Positions 1 to 7,856 of a stretch of DNA of 64,000 nt are shown here, piece after piece. Position 1 is the stretch's first letter. Every line of letters begins with the position of its first letter. The DNA comes from Fimbriimonadales bacterium (lineage in GTDB: Bacteria > Armatimonadota > Fimbriimonadia > Fimbriimonadales > Fimbriimonadaceae). The position numbers were made by a program, and so were the translations under genes. Where the stretch lies: positions 1 to 64,000 of the forward strand of contig JAOACB010000001.1 in NCBI GenBank assembly GCA_026418055.1. Reading direction: 5' to 3'. The notes beneath the pieces were generated by a model that did not search any database, was not told the origin of the DNA, and saw nothing but the letters and a program-made list of their open reading frames with translations.

Positions 1-690
1 GTGCAGGTTTATTCGGGACAGATCACGCTCGTGGACAGCTTGGAGGCCCACCCCATCCCCCGAACGTACGACCCGACGGCGAACCAACTGACCGACGGCA
101 CGCGCACCGCCGACGTCCGGAGCGGCGTCCTTCGGGGCCTTTTCGACTCGCACAACCGCCTGAGCGCCTACCAGGACCAGCTGGACACGCTCGCCGACAC
201 CCTCAGGGCCGAAGTGAACGCCATCCACGCCAACGGCCTGACCGCTCAGGACCCGCCGCAAACCGGCGTGTTGTTCTTCAACGACAGCCCGAACGGGGCG
301 ATCGACTTCGACCTGTCTGCGGAGGTGCTGGCGAGTCCCGACGCGGTCGCGGCGGGCAGCACCGGCAAGGCCGGAGACGGCGGCATCGCCTTGGAGCTTT
401 CGCGCCTGAGGGACGCCTCCCTGCCAGCGCTCGGCGGGCGCACGTTCTCCGCGTTCTACGCCGACCTCGTCTCGCAGATCGGCCGCGAGGCCCAGCACGC
501 TTCGAACGACAAGGGCTCGCTGGGGGCCGTGCTGGACCAGATCGACGTGCAACGGCAGAGCATCAGCGGAGTGTCGCTGGACGACGAGATGGCGAACATG
601 CTGCGCTTCCAAAGGAGCTACCAAGCGGCCGCGCGCATGCTATCGGTTTTCAACCAAGTGACCGAAGATTTGATTAGCATGCTCCGCTAG
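1..690 (+). CDS. flgK: Flagellar hook-associated protein FlgK, C-terminal part (cut by window edge)
   Basis: C-terminal 229 residues of hook-associated protein 1, which joins the flagellar hook to the filament outside the cell. The N-terminal part lies before the window, so the GTG at position 1 is only an in-frame codon and not a supported start. The tail DEMANMLRFQRSYQAAARM followed by SVFNQVTEDLI is the conserved C-terminal helix that packs against the N-terminal helix in rod/hook/HAP proteins. flgL follows after 30 bases, then fliW and csrA, which is a standard order for a late flagellar operon. A hook protein FlgE would show a similar tail, but the flgL-fliW neighbours favour FlgK. Confidence 0.9.
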   Translation: MQVYSGQITLVDSLEAHPIPRTYDPTANQLTDGTRTADVRSGVLRGLFDSHNRLSAYQDQLDTLADTLRAEVNAIHANGLTAQDPPQTGVLFFNDSPNGAIDFDLSAEVLASPDAVAAGSTGKAGDGGIALELSRLRDASLPALGGRTFSAFYADLVSQIGREAQHASNDKGSLGAVLDQIDVQRQSISGVSLDDEMANMLRFQRSYQAAARMLSVFNQVTEDLISMLR

Positions 691-720
691 CAGTTTTGCC
701 GGGTTTGAGCCAACCGGACC

Positions 721-1650
721 ATGAGGATCAGCACGGGATACCAGTTCGACACCTACGCGAGGAGCGTCGCCAGAAGCCAGGAGGCTTACGTCGAGGCTCA
801 GCGCGCCGTCGTGACGGGACGGAAGCTGAACGTGCTGCGCGACGACCCGTTCGGCACGGCCCGGTCGATCACCATGCGGTCCCTGCGCTCGGCGTCGGAG
901 CAGTACGCCAAGAACCTGGACTCCGCCAAGAGCACGCTCGCCATGACGGAGTCCGTCCTGTCGGACGTGTACGGAGTTCTGCGGGACGCCCACCAGCTGG
1001 CCTTGCGCGGCGCGAACGGCACTTCGGACCAGCCCGCGCACGCCAGCCTCGCCCGGCAGGTGGCGGACCTGCAGAAGCGGTTGTTGGAGCTTGCGAACAC
1101 CAAGGGCCCCAGCGGAGGCTACCTGTTCGCAGGCCAGAACGCCGGCGAGAAGCCGTTCTCGCTGCAACCGGACGATGGCTCCGTTCCCACGGGCGGCACG
1201 CCGCTTCCCACGGGGGGCTACGTCGTGTTCTCGGGAGACTCTCTGCCGGTGCTGGTGGAGACGGGACCCAACGAGACCCTGTCGGTGTCGGTCGATGGCG
1301 GCCAGTTGTTCAGCGACGCCTACCGGCGTCTGGACCAGGTTCGGCTCCATCTGGAGAACGGGGATCTCTCCAGCTTGGGTGGCGACGACCTGCGGGACCT
1401 CCAGTCCTCGATGGACGCGGTCAACACCGCCCGAGCCTCGGTCGGTTCCCGCCTTCAGCAGGTGGAGCAGCGCCAGGAGATGCTTCAGAGGAGGATCGAC
1501 GACCTGACCGTCGGCCTCTCCGATGTGGAAGAGGTGGACCTGACCGAGGCCATCCAGCGCTTCAAGACGGCGGAAACCGCCTACCAGGCGGCGCTCACCG
1601 TCGCCGCCCAAGGCTTCAAGCTCAGCTTGATGGACTTCATTCAAGGATAA
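721..1650 (+). CDS. flgL: Flagellar hook-associated protein FlgL
   Basis: 309-residue hook-associated protein 3, the junction protein between FlgK and flagellin. The N-terminus MRISTGYQFDTYARSV and the C-terminus (ETAYQAALTVAAQGFKLSL, residues about 285-303) are the two flagellin-like helices that form the coiled core. The length is within the usual 300-400 residue range. It starts 30 bases after flgK with only a weak purine stretch (CCGGACC) before ATG, so translation may depend on the upstream gene. fliW follows 6 bases after the stop. It is secreted by the flagellar type III apparatus, so no signal peptide is expected and none is seen. Confidence 0.93.
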   Translation: MRISTGYQFDTYARSVARSQEAYVEAQRAVVTGRKLNVLRDDPFGTARSITMRSLRSASEQYAKNLDSAKSTLAMTESVLSDVYGVLRDAHQLALRGANGTSDQPAHASLARQVADLQKRLLELANTKGPSGGYLFAGQNAGEKPFSLQPDDGSVPTGGTPLPTGGYVVFSGDSLPVLVETGPNETLSVSVDGGQLFSDAYRRLDQVRLHLENGDLSSLGGDDLRDLQSSMDAVNTARASVGSRLQQVEQRQEMLQRRIDDLTVGLSDVEEVDLTEAIQRFKTAETAYQAALTVAAQGFKLSLMDFIQG

Positions 1651-1656
1651 AGACGC

Positions 1657-2115
1657 ATGCAGCTCGACAACACTCGGTTCGGCACGATCCAGTTCCAGGA
1701 AGGAGACGTGGTGACGCTACCGGATGGCATGGTGGGGTTCCCGCAGTGGACCCGTTTCGTCCTGGTGCAAACCCGCGAGGGCAGCCCCTTCCGCTGGCTG
1801 CAGTCCGTCGAGGACCCTTCCTTGGCGTTCTTGCTGGCCGATCCCACGGCGTACTGCCCGGACTACGCTCCGGAGCTCCCGGACGCGGTGGCCGCGGCCC
1901 TGGGGCTGACCGAGCAGTCGCCTTGCCTGTTGCTCGTGACCGCCGCGATCCCCAGGGGCAGGCCGGAGGACATGACGCTCAATCTCGCCGCACCCGTGCT
2001 CATCAACATGGAGAGCCGCATCGGAGCTCAGGTCATCCTGGAGAGCGAGGCGTATACTATGAAGCACCGGGTGTTCGCGGAGGCGCCGCAGGCGGTGGAT
2101 GCCAGGGCCGCCTAG
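1657..2115 (+). CDS. fliW: Flagellar assembly factor FliW
   Basis: 152 residues. FliW is a small cytoplasmic protein that binds flagellin or, when free, binds CsrA and blocks it, linking flagellin level to translation. The family core is visible as FGTIQFQEGDVVTLPDGMVG (residues 7-26), with FVLVQ and a later LLLVTAAIP strand. It sits between flgL and csrA, the most common arrangement for this partner switch. The start lies 6 bases after flgL, so they are probably translated from one message. Nothing unusual in length or composition. Confidence 0.93.
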   Translation: MQLDNTRFGTIQFQEGDVVTLPDGMVGFPQWTRFVLVQTREGSPFRWLQSVEDPSLAFLLADPTAYCPDYAPELPDAVAAALGLTEQSPCLLLVTAAIPRGRPEDMTLNLAAPVLINMESRIGAQVILESEAYTMKHRVFAEAPQAVDARAA

Positions 2116-2160
2116 GTCCGGCGTCTCGTCGGTCTGCGGAGTGCCACGGAGGGCGCGTCG

Positions 2161-2367
2161 ATGCTGGTTTTAACGAGGAAGGTCCGTCAGAGCATCATCG
2201 TCGGGGACGAGATCGAGATCGTCGTGTTGGACGTCCGCGGCGAGCAGGTGCGCCTGGGCATCCGCGCGCCCAAGGATGTCGCCGTGCACCGCAAGGAGGT
2301 GTACGAGCAGATCCAGGAGGAGAACCGGCGGTCCGCCGGGGTCAACCCGGAGGACGTCCCCGGCTGA
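2161..2367 (+). CDS. csrA: Translational regulator CsrA
   Basis: 68-residue homodimeric RNA-binding regulator. It begins [20 protein letters not shown] and carries the conserved surface [19 protein letters not shown] (residues about 42-60), whose basic residue and VHR segment contact GGA-containing RNA hairpins. The usual family length is 60-75. GGAGG at 2146-2150 lies about 10 bases before ATG. It is placed after fliW, its antagonist. A hairpin overlaps its stop codon (2364-2383) and could end the flagellar operon. The flagellin gene, the classic target, is not in the window. Confidence 0.95.
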   Translation: MLVLTRKVRQSIIVGDEIEIVVLDVRGEQVRLGIRAPKDVAVHRKEVYEQIQEENRRSAGVNPEDVPG

Positions 2368-2383
2368 GGGGGCGCGCCCTCAG
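2364..2383 (+). terminator. Hairpin overlapping the csrA stop
   Basis: CTGAGGG and CCCTCAG form a 7-bp stem around GGCGCG, starting within the csrA stop region. No T tract follows, so a factor-independent terminator is only plausible. It separates csrA from the ribF promoter-like element at 2393. Confidence 0.45.
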
Positions 2384-2392
2384 GGTGGGCGG

Positions 2393-2398
2393 TAGAAT
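2393..2398 (+). promoter_or_regulatory. -10-like element (TAGAAT) just before ribF
   Basis: TAGAAT inside GGTAGAATCG lies 9 bases before the ribF ATG. There is no Shine-Dalgarno sequence between it and the start, so transcription would begin within a few bases of the start codon. The same GGTAGAATCG string precedes mqnC (minus strand, 37545-37550). No good -35 box is seen. Confidence 0.5.
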
Positions 2399-2407
2399 CG
2401 CTTCCCG

Positions 2408-3322
2408 ATGCTGAGCTTTCTGGGCACGGCCGGCCTCGTGCCGAGCTGGAGCGGATCCGTCGTGTGCATCGGCACGTTCGACGGGGTCCACTTGGGGCAC
2501 CGGGCCGTGATCGCCGAGGCCGTGGCCGAAGCCGAGAGCTTGGGGAAGCCGTCCGTGCTCGTGACGTTCGACCGGCATCCCGCGGCGGTGCTTGCCCCCG
2601 ACCGTTGCCCGCCGTCCCTCGGCAGCCTCGGTTCGAACCTGAGGAGGTTCGAGGAGCTGGGCATCGCCGTGAGCCTGGTCCTTCCGTTCGACGAAGCCTT
2701 GGCCTCCCAGACCGCCGAGCAGTTCTGGGAGGGCGTCCTGAAGGGGTTGCTCCGCGCGGAGCGCCTGGTGGTGGGCCACGACTTCGCCTTCGGTCGCGGC
2801 CGCCGTGGCACGGCCTCGTGGCTCAGCGAGCGGGTCCCGACGACGGTGGTTCCGCCATTCGAGACGGGAGGAGCGCGGGTGAGCTCCTCCCGGATCCGGG
2901 AATGCGTTCTGGCGGGCCGCATGGAAGAGGCGGCCATCCTTCTGGGCCGTCCGTATGCGCTGGAGGGGGTGGTGGTTCAGGGCGAGCGCCTCGGCCGAGA
3001 GCTCGGCTACCCCACGGCGAACCTGGGGCTCGTCTGCAACCAAGCCGTGCCCACCGACGGGGTGTACGCGGGTCTGTGCCGCACCGTTCGGGGCACTTAC
3101 GCCGCGGCTGTGAGCATCGGCACCAGGTCCACCGTAGGCGGGTCCCGGCGGGCGATCGAGGCCTATCTGCTGGACTACCCAGGAGACGCGCTGTATGGAA
3201 CCGCGGTGTTCCTCGAGGTGGCTCGGTGGCTCCGCCCGCAGGAAACCTTCCCCGATCGGGAGGCGTTGAAGAGGCAGATGGCGTTGGACGTCGAGGCGGT
3301 GCGGCGGGGGTTTGCGCGGTGA
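2408..3322 (+). CDS. ribF: Bifunctional riboflavin kinase / FMN adenylyltransferase
   Basis: 304 residues; makes FMN from riboflavin and then FAD. N-terminal adenylyltransferase domain: CIGTFDGVHLGHRAVI (residues about 19-34) holds the HxGH nucleotide motif, and SSSRIRE near residue 160 is the ISSTxIR-like motif. The C-terminal kinase domain begins near GRPYALEGVVVQGERLGR, with the diagnostic GYPTANL and PTDGVYAG. The ATG was chosen because it follows a TAGAAT element by 9 bases. The stop overlaps the next gene by 4 bases (GTGA), so the two are probably translationally coupled. Confidence 0.95.
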   Translation: MLSFLGTAGLVPSWSGSVVCIGTFDGVHLGHRAVIAEAVAEAESLGKPSVLVTFDRHPAAVLAPDRCPPSLGSLGSNLRRFEELGIAVSLVLPFDEALASQTAEQFWEGVLKGLLRAERLVVGHDFAFGRGRRGTASWLSERVPTTVVPPFETGGARVSSSRIRECVLAGRMEEAAILLGRPYALEGVVVQGERLGRELGYPTANLGLVCNQAVPTDGVYAGLCRTVRGTYAAAVSIGTRSTVGGSRRAIEAYLLDYPGDALYGTAVFLEVARWLRPQETFPDREALKRQMALDVEAVRRGFAR

Positions 3323-3804
3323 GTCCGGCTAGGGCTTGGATCCTCGGGGGGTCGGTCGTGGTCCTTCTTCTGGCCGGCTTGCTGCAGGTGCTCCTCGCCT
3401 CTGGCCCCAGCGATGAGAGGCTGATCCGCGAAGCCCTTCAGCAGAGCCTGCGCGCAGGCAAGGAGGGTCGCCCGGGCGGGGTGGTGGAGTTGCTGAGCGA
3501 CCAGCTGCGGTTCAACGACGAGATGGTTCCGAACAAGCGGCAGATCGCCCAGTTCGTGCGGGATTCCCGTCCCGAGGTGTTGGTCACGGAGAAGAGCCTC
3601 GAGGTGCACGGAGACCAGGCCTTGATGGTGGCCAACGTGTCGGTGCGCCTCGCGACCCCTCTTGGGATCAGTCTCGACCGAACGTTCGAGGACGTCCAGC
3701 TCCAGTTTCGGCGGGAGCCCGGGACCCGTCTGCTGGTGTTGCCCGACCGCAAGTGGCGCCTCTATCGGGTGCTCGCGCCGAACGCCAGCCTTTCGGAGTT
3801 CTAG
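3319..3804 (+). CDS. Unknown membrane-anchored protein
   Basis: 161 residues, not recognised. Start GTG is at 3319, overlapping the ribF stop (GTGA), which supports coupling. One N-terminal hydrophobic segment (residues about 6-24, ILGGSVVVLLLAGLLQVLLA) should act as a signal anchor with the rest outside the cytoplasm. The remaining part is mixed alpha/beta: SDERLIREALQQSLRAG looks like a helix, followed by a fold reminiscent of SnoaL/NTF2-like accessory domains, but no catalytic residues can be named. Its place after ribF may only reflect operon packing. Confidence 0.8.
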   Translation: MSPARAWILGGSVVVLLLAGLLQVLLASGPSDERLIREALQQSLRAGKEGRPGGVVELLSDQLRFNDEMVPNKRQIAQFVRDSRPEVLVTEKSLEVHGDQALMVANVSVRLATPLGISLDRTFEDVQLQFRREPGTRLLVLPDRKWRLYRVLAPNASLSEF

Positions 3805-3880
3805 CCTGCTTGACCCTGGCGAAGGGTACACTTCAAACTGCGGGGGTGTTTGAAGCCTCCGTCAACAGGAGAAACGACCT

Positions 3881-4129
3881 ATGAAGAAGCTCATCAGCTT
3901 GTTCGCCATCGCCGCCCTGGCGTTCGCCATCGTGGGTTGCAGCGCGCCGCAGGACCAGGCCGCCAACACCGAGTCGACGACGACCACGACCACGCCTTCC
4001 GACAGCTCCGCCACCACCGGCGGCACCGAGGGTTCGACGACCGGAACGACCGAGGGTGCGTCCACCGGCAGCACGGAGAGCGGCACGACCGCTCCCGCCG
4101 CCGGCGCCACCGAGGGCGAGGGCAAGTAA
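3881..4129 (+). CDS. Small Thr/Ser/Gly-rich lipoprotein
   Basis: 82 residues. A lysine-start signal peptide (MKKLISLFAIAALAFAIVGC) ends in a lipobox with Cys20, so it should be lipidated and exported. The mature part is a low-complexity run of Thr, Ser, Gly and Glu with a TTTTTT stretch and repeated GGTEGSTTG-like units, probably disordered. AGGAG at 3867-3871 lies 9 bases before ATG, a rare clear Shine-Dalgarno site in this window. A TACACT -10-like box lies at 3827-3832. A strong hairpin follows, so it is probably a single-gene unit. Function unknown; such short lipoproteins are often abundant envelope components. Confidence 0.85.
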   Translation: MKKLISLFAIAALAFAIVGCSAPQDQAANTESTTTTTTPSDSSATTGGTEGSTTGTTEGASTGSTESGTTAPAAGATEGEGK

Positions 4130-4153
4130 ACGCCTCGCAGTTCCAACAAGAGC

Positions 4154-4187
4154 ACGCGGCGGCCCCCGATGGACGGGGCCGTCGCGT
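4154..4187 (+). terminator. Terminator after the small lipoprotein
   Basis: A 13-bp stem (ACGCGGCGGCCCC with GGGGCCGTCGCGT, one G-T pair) with an 8-base loop, followed by TGTTTCGG. It lies 24 bases after the lipoprotein stop and before the M29 peptidase. Confidence 0.75.
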
Positions 4188-4202
4188 TGTTTCGGCCGAA
4201 GG

Positions 4203-4208
4203 TAACCT
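4203..4208 (+). promoter_or_regulatory. -10-like element (TAACCT) before the M29 peptidase
   Basis: TAACCT lies exactly 7 bases before ATG 4216, inside AGGTAACCT. Identical or near-identical placement occurs at gltX, the TMEM14-like gene and the S41 protease. Suggests a leaderless message. Confidence 0.5.
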
Positions 4209-4215
4209 CCGGTAG

Positions 4216-5349
4216 ATGCTGGATCCCAGAGTCACGACGCTGGCGGAGCTGCTGTGCAGCCACTCCACTCGGCTCGAGCAGGGCGATCGCGTGCTGGTGC
4301 ATGCGTTCGACGTTCCCCAAGAGGCGGTCGCGGAGGTCGTGCGGGTGGCGCGGTCCTTCGGCGCGCAGGTGGTGGTGCGACTGGAGAGCAACAGGGTCCG
4401 AAGAAGCCTCCTGCACGGCATGACGGAGGAGAACGCCGCGCTGATCGCCGAGGTCGAGAAGTTCGAGATGGAGCGCATGACGGCCTACATAGCCCTCCGG
4501 GGTGGCGACAACGCGTTCGAGCTGGCCGACGTTCCAGCCCCGACGATGGCGATGTGGAGCCGGGTGTACGCTCAACCGGTCGTGTTTCAGACGCGAGTTC
4601 CCAAGACCAAGTGGGTGGCCTTGCGGTGGCCCTCAGCGAGCATGGCGCAGCAGGCGGGCATGCCGACGGAAGCGTTCGAGGACTTCTACTTCCGTGTCTG
4701 CACGCTCGACTACGCCCGCATGAGAAAGGCCGCCGAGCCGTTGGCGGAGCTCATGGCCAAGACGGACGAGGTGCGAATCGTCGGCCCGGGAGAGACCGAT
4801 CTGCGGTTCAGCATCCGAGGCATCGGCGCCAAAGCCTGCAGCGGCGAGCGCAACATCCCCGACGGCGAGTGCTTCACCGCGCCGGTTCCCGATAGCGTCG
4901 AGGGCGTGATCCGCTTCAACACGGTCTCGCTGTACCAAGGTCAGGAGTTCTCGGACATCCGGTACGTGGTTCGAGGGGGCCGCATCGTGGAGGCGGAGGC
5001 CGGCGCCATGACGGCCAAGCTGAACGAGATCCTGGACACCGACGAGGGGGCGCGGCGGTTCGGAGAATGGTCGCTGGGCTATAATCCCCACGTGCTCCAT
5101 CCGATGAGGGACACCCTCTTCGACGAGAAGATCGCGGGTTCCTTCCATCTGACTCCGGGCAACAGCTACAACCCGCCGGGTGGGAACGGCAACGTTTCCG
5201 CGATCCATTGGGACACGGTGATGATTCAGCGGCCCGAATACGGCGGCGGGGAGATCTGGTTCGACGGCGTGCTGGTGCGCAAGGACGGGCGCTTCGTGTT
5301 GCCGGAACTCGAGGGATTGAACCCGGAGCATTTGGCGGCTGGGGCGTAG
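4216..5349 (+). CDS. Aminopeptidase, M29 (thermophilic aminopeptidase) family
   Basis: 377 residues; cytoplasmic dimetal aminopeptidase that removes N-terminal amino acids from peptides. Metal-site motifs typical of M29 are visible in order: GERNIPDGECFTAPV (residues about 216-230), EAEAG near 260, HPMRDTLFDEKIAGSFH (near 295) and HWDT near 335, giving the Glu, His and Asp ligands of the family. The usual length is 360-415. There is no signal peptide. ATG follows a TAACCT element by 7 bases with no Shine-Dalgarno site. bioY follows after 13 bases and may share its transcript. The substrate range cannot be told from sequence. Confidence 0.9.
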   Translation: MLDPRVTTLAELLCSHSTRLEQGDRVLVHAFDVPQEAVAEVVRVARSFGAQVVVRLESNRVRRSLLHGMTEENAALIAEVEKFEMERMTAYIALRGGDNAFELADVPAPTMAMWSRVYAQPVVFQTRVPKTKWVALRWPSASMAQQAGMPTEAFEDFYFRVCTLDYARMRKAAEPLAELMAKTDEVRIVGPGETDLRFSIRGIGAKACSGERNIPDGECFTAPVPDSVEGVIRFNTVSLYQGQEFSDIRYVVRGGRIVEAEAGAMTAKLNEILDTDEGARRFGEWSLGYNPHVLHPMRDTLFDEKIAGSFHLTPGNSYNPPGGNGNVSAIHWDTVMIQRPEYGGGEIWFDGVLVRKDGRFVLPELEGLNPEHLAAGA

Positions 5350-5362
5350 GAGGATCCAAAGG

Positions 5363-5926
5363 ATGCAGACCACGCTGGCTCGAACGTTGCTGCGCACCGA
5401 CGCGAACCTTTCCCGATCCCTGGCCGCCGTCGTCGGAGCAGCGGCCCTCACGGCGATCGGCGCCCAGGTTCAGATCCCGTTCGTCCCGGTGCCGTTCACC
5501 CTGCAGACGTTCGCCGTTCTCGCAACGGCGCTGGCTCTGGGTTCCCGACTGGCCGTTGCGAGCCAGGCCACCTACCTGCTCGCAGGCGCGGCGGGGTTGC
5601 CGGTGTTCGCAGGATTCAGCGGAGGCTTGGCGAAGCTGGCCGGGCCCACGGGGGGATACCTGCTGGGCTTCGTCGTGGCATCTTGGATCGTCGGCCGCCT
5701 GGCGGAGCGAGGGTGGGATCGGTCGATGCCTCGCGCCTTGGCCGCGTGCGCTCTCGGCATGGTGGCTGTGTACGCCCTTGGGGCCTGCGTCCTGTCGTTC
5801 TACGTGGGGTGGCCCGATGCCCTGCGGCAGGGGGTGCTGCCGTTCGTGCTCGCGGACGGTCTGAAGGGTCTCGCGGCGGCGACCTCGCTTCCCGTCGCGT
5901 GGCGGTTGCTGGGCGAGCGCGACTGA
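5363..5926 (+). CDS. bioY: Biotin transporter BioY (S component)
   Basis: 187 residues with about six membrane segments; the substrate-binding subunit of an ECF-type biotin importer. The family signature is clear: QIPFVPVPFTLQTFAV at residues about 35-50, GAAGLPVFAGFSGG and GPTGGYLLGF, with a late LPFVLADGLKG. AGGAGG at 5348-5353 before ATG supports the start. No EcfA or EcfT genes are nearby, so it either uses a shared energising module coded elsewhere or works alone, as reported for some BioY proteins. A biotin repressor site is not evident upstream. Confidence 0.93.
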   Translation: MQTTLARTLLRTDANLSRSLAAVVGAAALTAIGAQVQIPFVPVPFTLQTFAVLATALALGSRLAVASQATYLLAGAAGLPVFAGFSGGLAKLAGPTGGYLLGFVVASWIVGRLAERGWDRSMPRALAACALGMVAVYALGACVLSFYVGWPDALRQGVLPFVLADGLKGLAAATSLPVAWRLLGERD

Positions 5927-5951
5927 GTCGTTAGGGCTCCGCGGCAAAGCC

Positions 5952-7856
5952 ATGGTTCTCTCGGTCGCCTCGTTGCGCAAGCTGTTCGCGGACGAGGTGG
6001 TGCTGGAGGACGTCGCGTTCCTCATCGGGGCGAGGGACAAGGTGGCTCTCGTCGGCCGAAACGGTTCGGGCAAGACCACGCTGCTGCGGATTCTGGCGGG
6101 CGAGCTGGAGCCGGACGGCGGTTCGGTTCGATTCGCCCGAGGCGCCCGTATGGGCTATCTCCGGCAGGAACTGCCCGTCGACCATGGTCTGACGGTGCTG
6201 GAGGAGGCGCAGGCCGGCAGGGCGGAGGCCTTGCGGATGGCCGATCGGTTGCGGGAGCTCGAGGCGAAGCTCGACGCGGCGCCGAGCGAGGAGGAACTGG
6301 AGGAGTACGCGCTGCTCCACGAGCGCTTCGTCGAGGCGCAGGGGTACGCGGCCGAGAACGACGTGCGCGTGGTGCTCTCCCGCATGGGCTTCGAGGAATC
6401 CGACTTCGACAAGCCCACCTCGGCGCTGAGCGGTGGGGAGAAGACGCGTCTCGCCTTGGCCCGGCTGCTGCTCGAGGAACCCGACCTGTTGGTGCTCGAC
6501 GAGCCCACCAACCACTTGGACCTACAGGCGACCGAGTGGCTGGAGAACTGGATCCGTGGTTATCCTGGCGCGGTGTTGGTGGTTTCGCACGATCGCCGGT
6601 TCCTGAGCGAGGTCGCCCAGCAGTTCCTGCTGCTGGAAGACGGCCGTACGAAGACGTATCCTGGTCCTCTCGACAAGTTCCTGAGGCTGCGCGACGAGGA
6701 GACGGAGCGGCTGGCGCGGCTGGCCAAAAAGCACCAGGAGGAAATCGCTCGGCTGGACGAGTACGTGCGGCGTTTCATGGGAAGCGAGAGGACCGCCCAG
6801 GCGCGAGGGCGACTCAAGATGCTCGAGCGCCGTCGGGCCGAGGCGGTTCAGGCTCCGCGCGCCGAGCGCGGGCTGAGAGCCAGCCTCCAAGCTGGCCAGC
6901 GCTCGGGAGACCTCGTGTTCGAGGCGAAGGGTCTCTCGAAGGCCCATGGCGGACAGCGCTTGTTTCAAGGCCTGAGCTGGACGGTCCGCAGGGGCGAGCG
7001 TTGGGGCGTGATCGGGGCGAACGGAGCCGGCAAGTCGACCCTCGTGCGCATTCTGCTGGGGCTGGAGGCCCCGGACGAGGGCACGGTGCGCCTCGGTGCC
7101 AACGTTCAGCCCGGCTGGTTCGCCCAAGAGGCGGAGCACCTCCACGCGGACATGACCCCGCTCGAGTATCTCGTGGACGCTTGCGGCTTGGCTCCAGACG
7201 AGGCCAGGGGCTTGTTGGGGCGCTTCCTGTTCTCCGGGGACGACGCCTTCCGTCGCATCGGCTCACTGAGCGGAGGAGAGAAGAACAAGCTCGCTTTGGC
7301 TCGACTGAGCGCCGAGAGGCCGAACCTGCTCGTGCTGGACGAGCCCACAAACCACTTGGACTTCGATTCCCGCGAGGCGCTCGCAAGGGCCTTGAGGGAC
7401 TACCAAGGCACGCTCGTCGTGGTGTCGCACGACCGCTACCTGCTGGACGAGGTCACCGATCACACGCTGGACTTGCGGCGCGAGGGGCCGGTCCAGTATC
7501 CCGGCAACTACACGGAGTACAAGCGCGCGAGCCACAGGCCAGCCCGAGAGACCGAGCCTCGGCGAAGGGCAGAGGAGAAGGTGGCAGATTCCGGCCTCAG
7601 TCCGCGAGCTGTGAGCAAGGAGATCGCTCAGCTGGAGCGGGAGCTCCAAGCGGCGGAGGACCGCGTGGCCGAGCTCGAGGAAGACCTTGCGTCGCTCGAG
7701 CGCACCCTGGAAGCTCCCGCACCGGACGCGGATTTGCTCGAGCTCACCTCTCGGCATGCCGCGCTGCAGGCCGAGGTGGCTCAGGCTCTGGCATACTGGG
7801 AGGGGATTGGCTCGGAGCTCGAGCGGCTGCGGGCGCTCCAAGGAGGCAAGCGTTGA
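5952..7856 (+). CDS. ABC-F family ATPase (ribosome-associated type)
   Basis: 634 residues with two ABC domains and no membrane segment. First domain: GRNGSGKTTL (Walker A, residues about 36-45), LSGGEKTRLALARLL (signature) and LLVLDEPTNHLDL (Walker B). Second: GANGAGKSTL near 357, LSGGEKNKLALARL and LLVLDEPTNHLDFD. The linker between the domains is Arg/Lys/Glu-rich, and residues about 560-630 form a predicted coiled coil. This is the Uup/YheS-like layout, whose members act on the ribosome or on nucleic-acid branches. The stop overlaps the TTG start of the next gene by 3 bases. The exact ABC-F subgroup is not resolved. Confidence 0.92.
   Translation: MVLSVASLRKLFADEVVLEDVAFLIGARDKVALVGRNGSGKTTLLRILAGELEPDGGSVRFARGARMGYLRQELPVDHGLTVLEEAQAGRAEALRMADRLRELEAKLDAAPSEEELEEYALLHERFVEAQGYAAENDVRVVLSRMGFEESDFDKPTSALSGGEKTRLALARLLLEEPDLLVLDEPTNHLDLQATEWLENWIRGYPGAVLVVSHDRRFLSEVAQQFLLLEDGRTKTYPGPLDKFLRLRDEETERLARLAKKHQEEIARLDEYVRRFMGSERTAQARGRLKMLERRRAEAVQAPRAERGLRASLQAGQRSGDLVFEAKGLSKAHGGQRLFQGLSWTVRRGERWGVIGANGAGKSTLVRILLGLEAPDEGTVRLGANVQPGWFAQEAEHLHADMTPLEYLVDACGLAPDEARGLLGRFLFSGDDAFRRIGSLSGGEKNKLALARLSAERPNLLVLDEPTNHLDFDSREALARALRDYQGTLVVVSHDRYLLDEVTDHTLDLRREGPVQYPGNYTEYKRASHRPARETEPRRRAEEKVADSGLSPRAVSKEIAQLERELQAAEDRVAELEEDLASLERTLEAPAPDADLLELTSRHAALQAEVAQALAYWEGIGSELERLRALQGGKR

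Noticed and set aside
696-2414. 572-codon plus-strand frame over flgL, fliW and csrA
   Set aside because: Arg/Gly/Pro-rich shadow of three well-recognised genes in other frames.
3810-3832. TTGACC and TACACT before the small lipoprotein as a -35/-10 pair
   Set aside because: The spacer is only 11 bases; only the TACACT box is kept as a possible -10.
3958-4100. Repeats encoding Thr/Ser/Gly runs in the small lipoprotein as a tandem DNA repeat
   Set aside because: The repetition is at the amino-acid level with varied codons; no exact DNA repeat unit is present.
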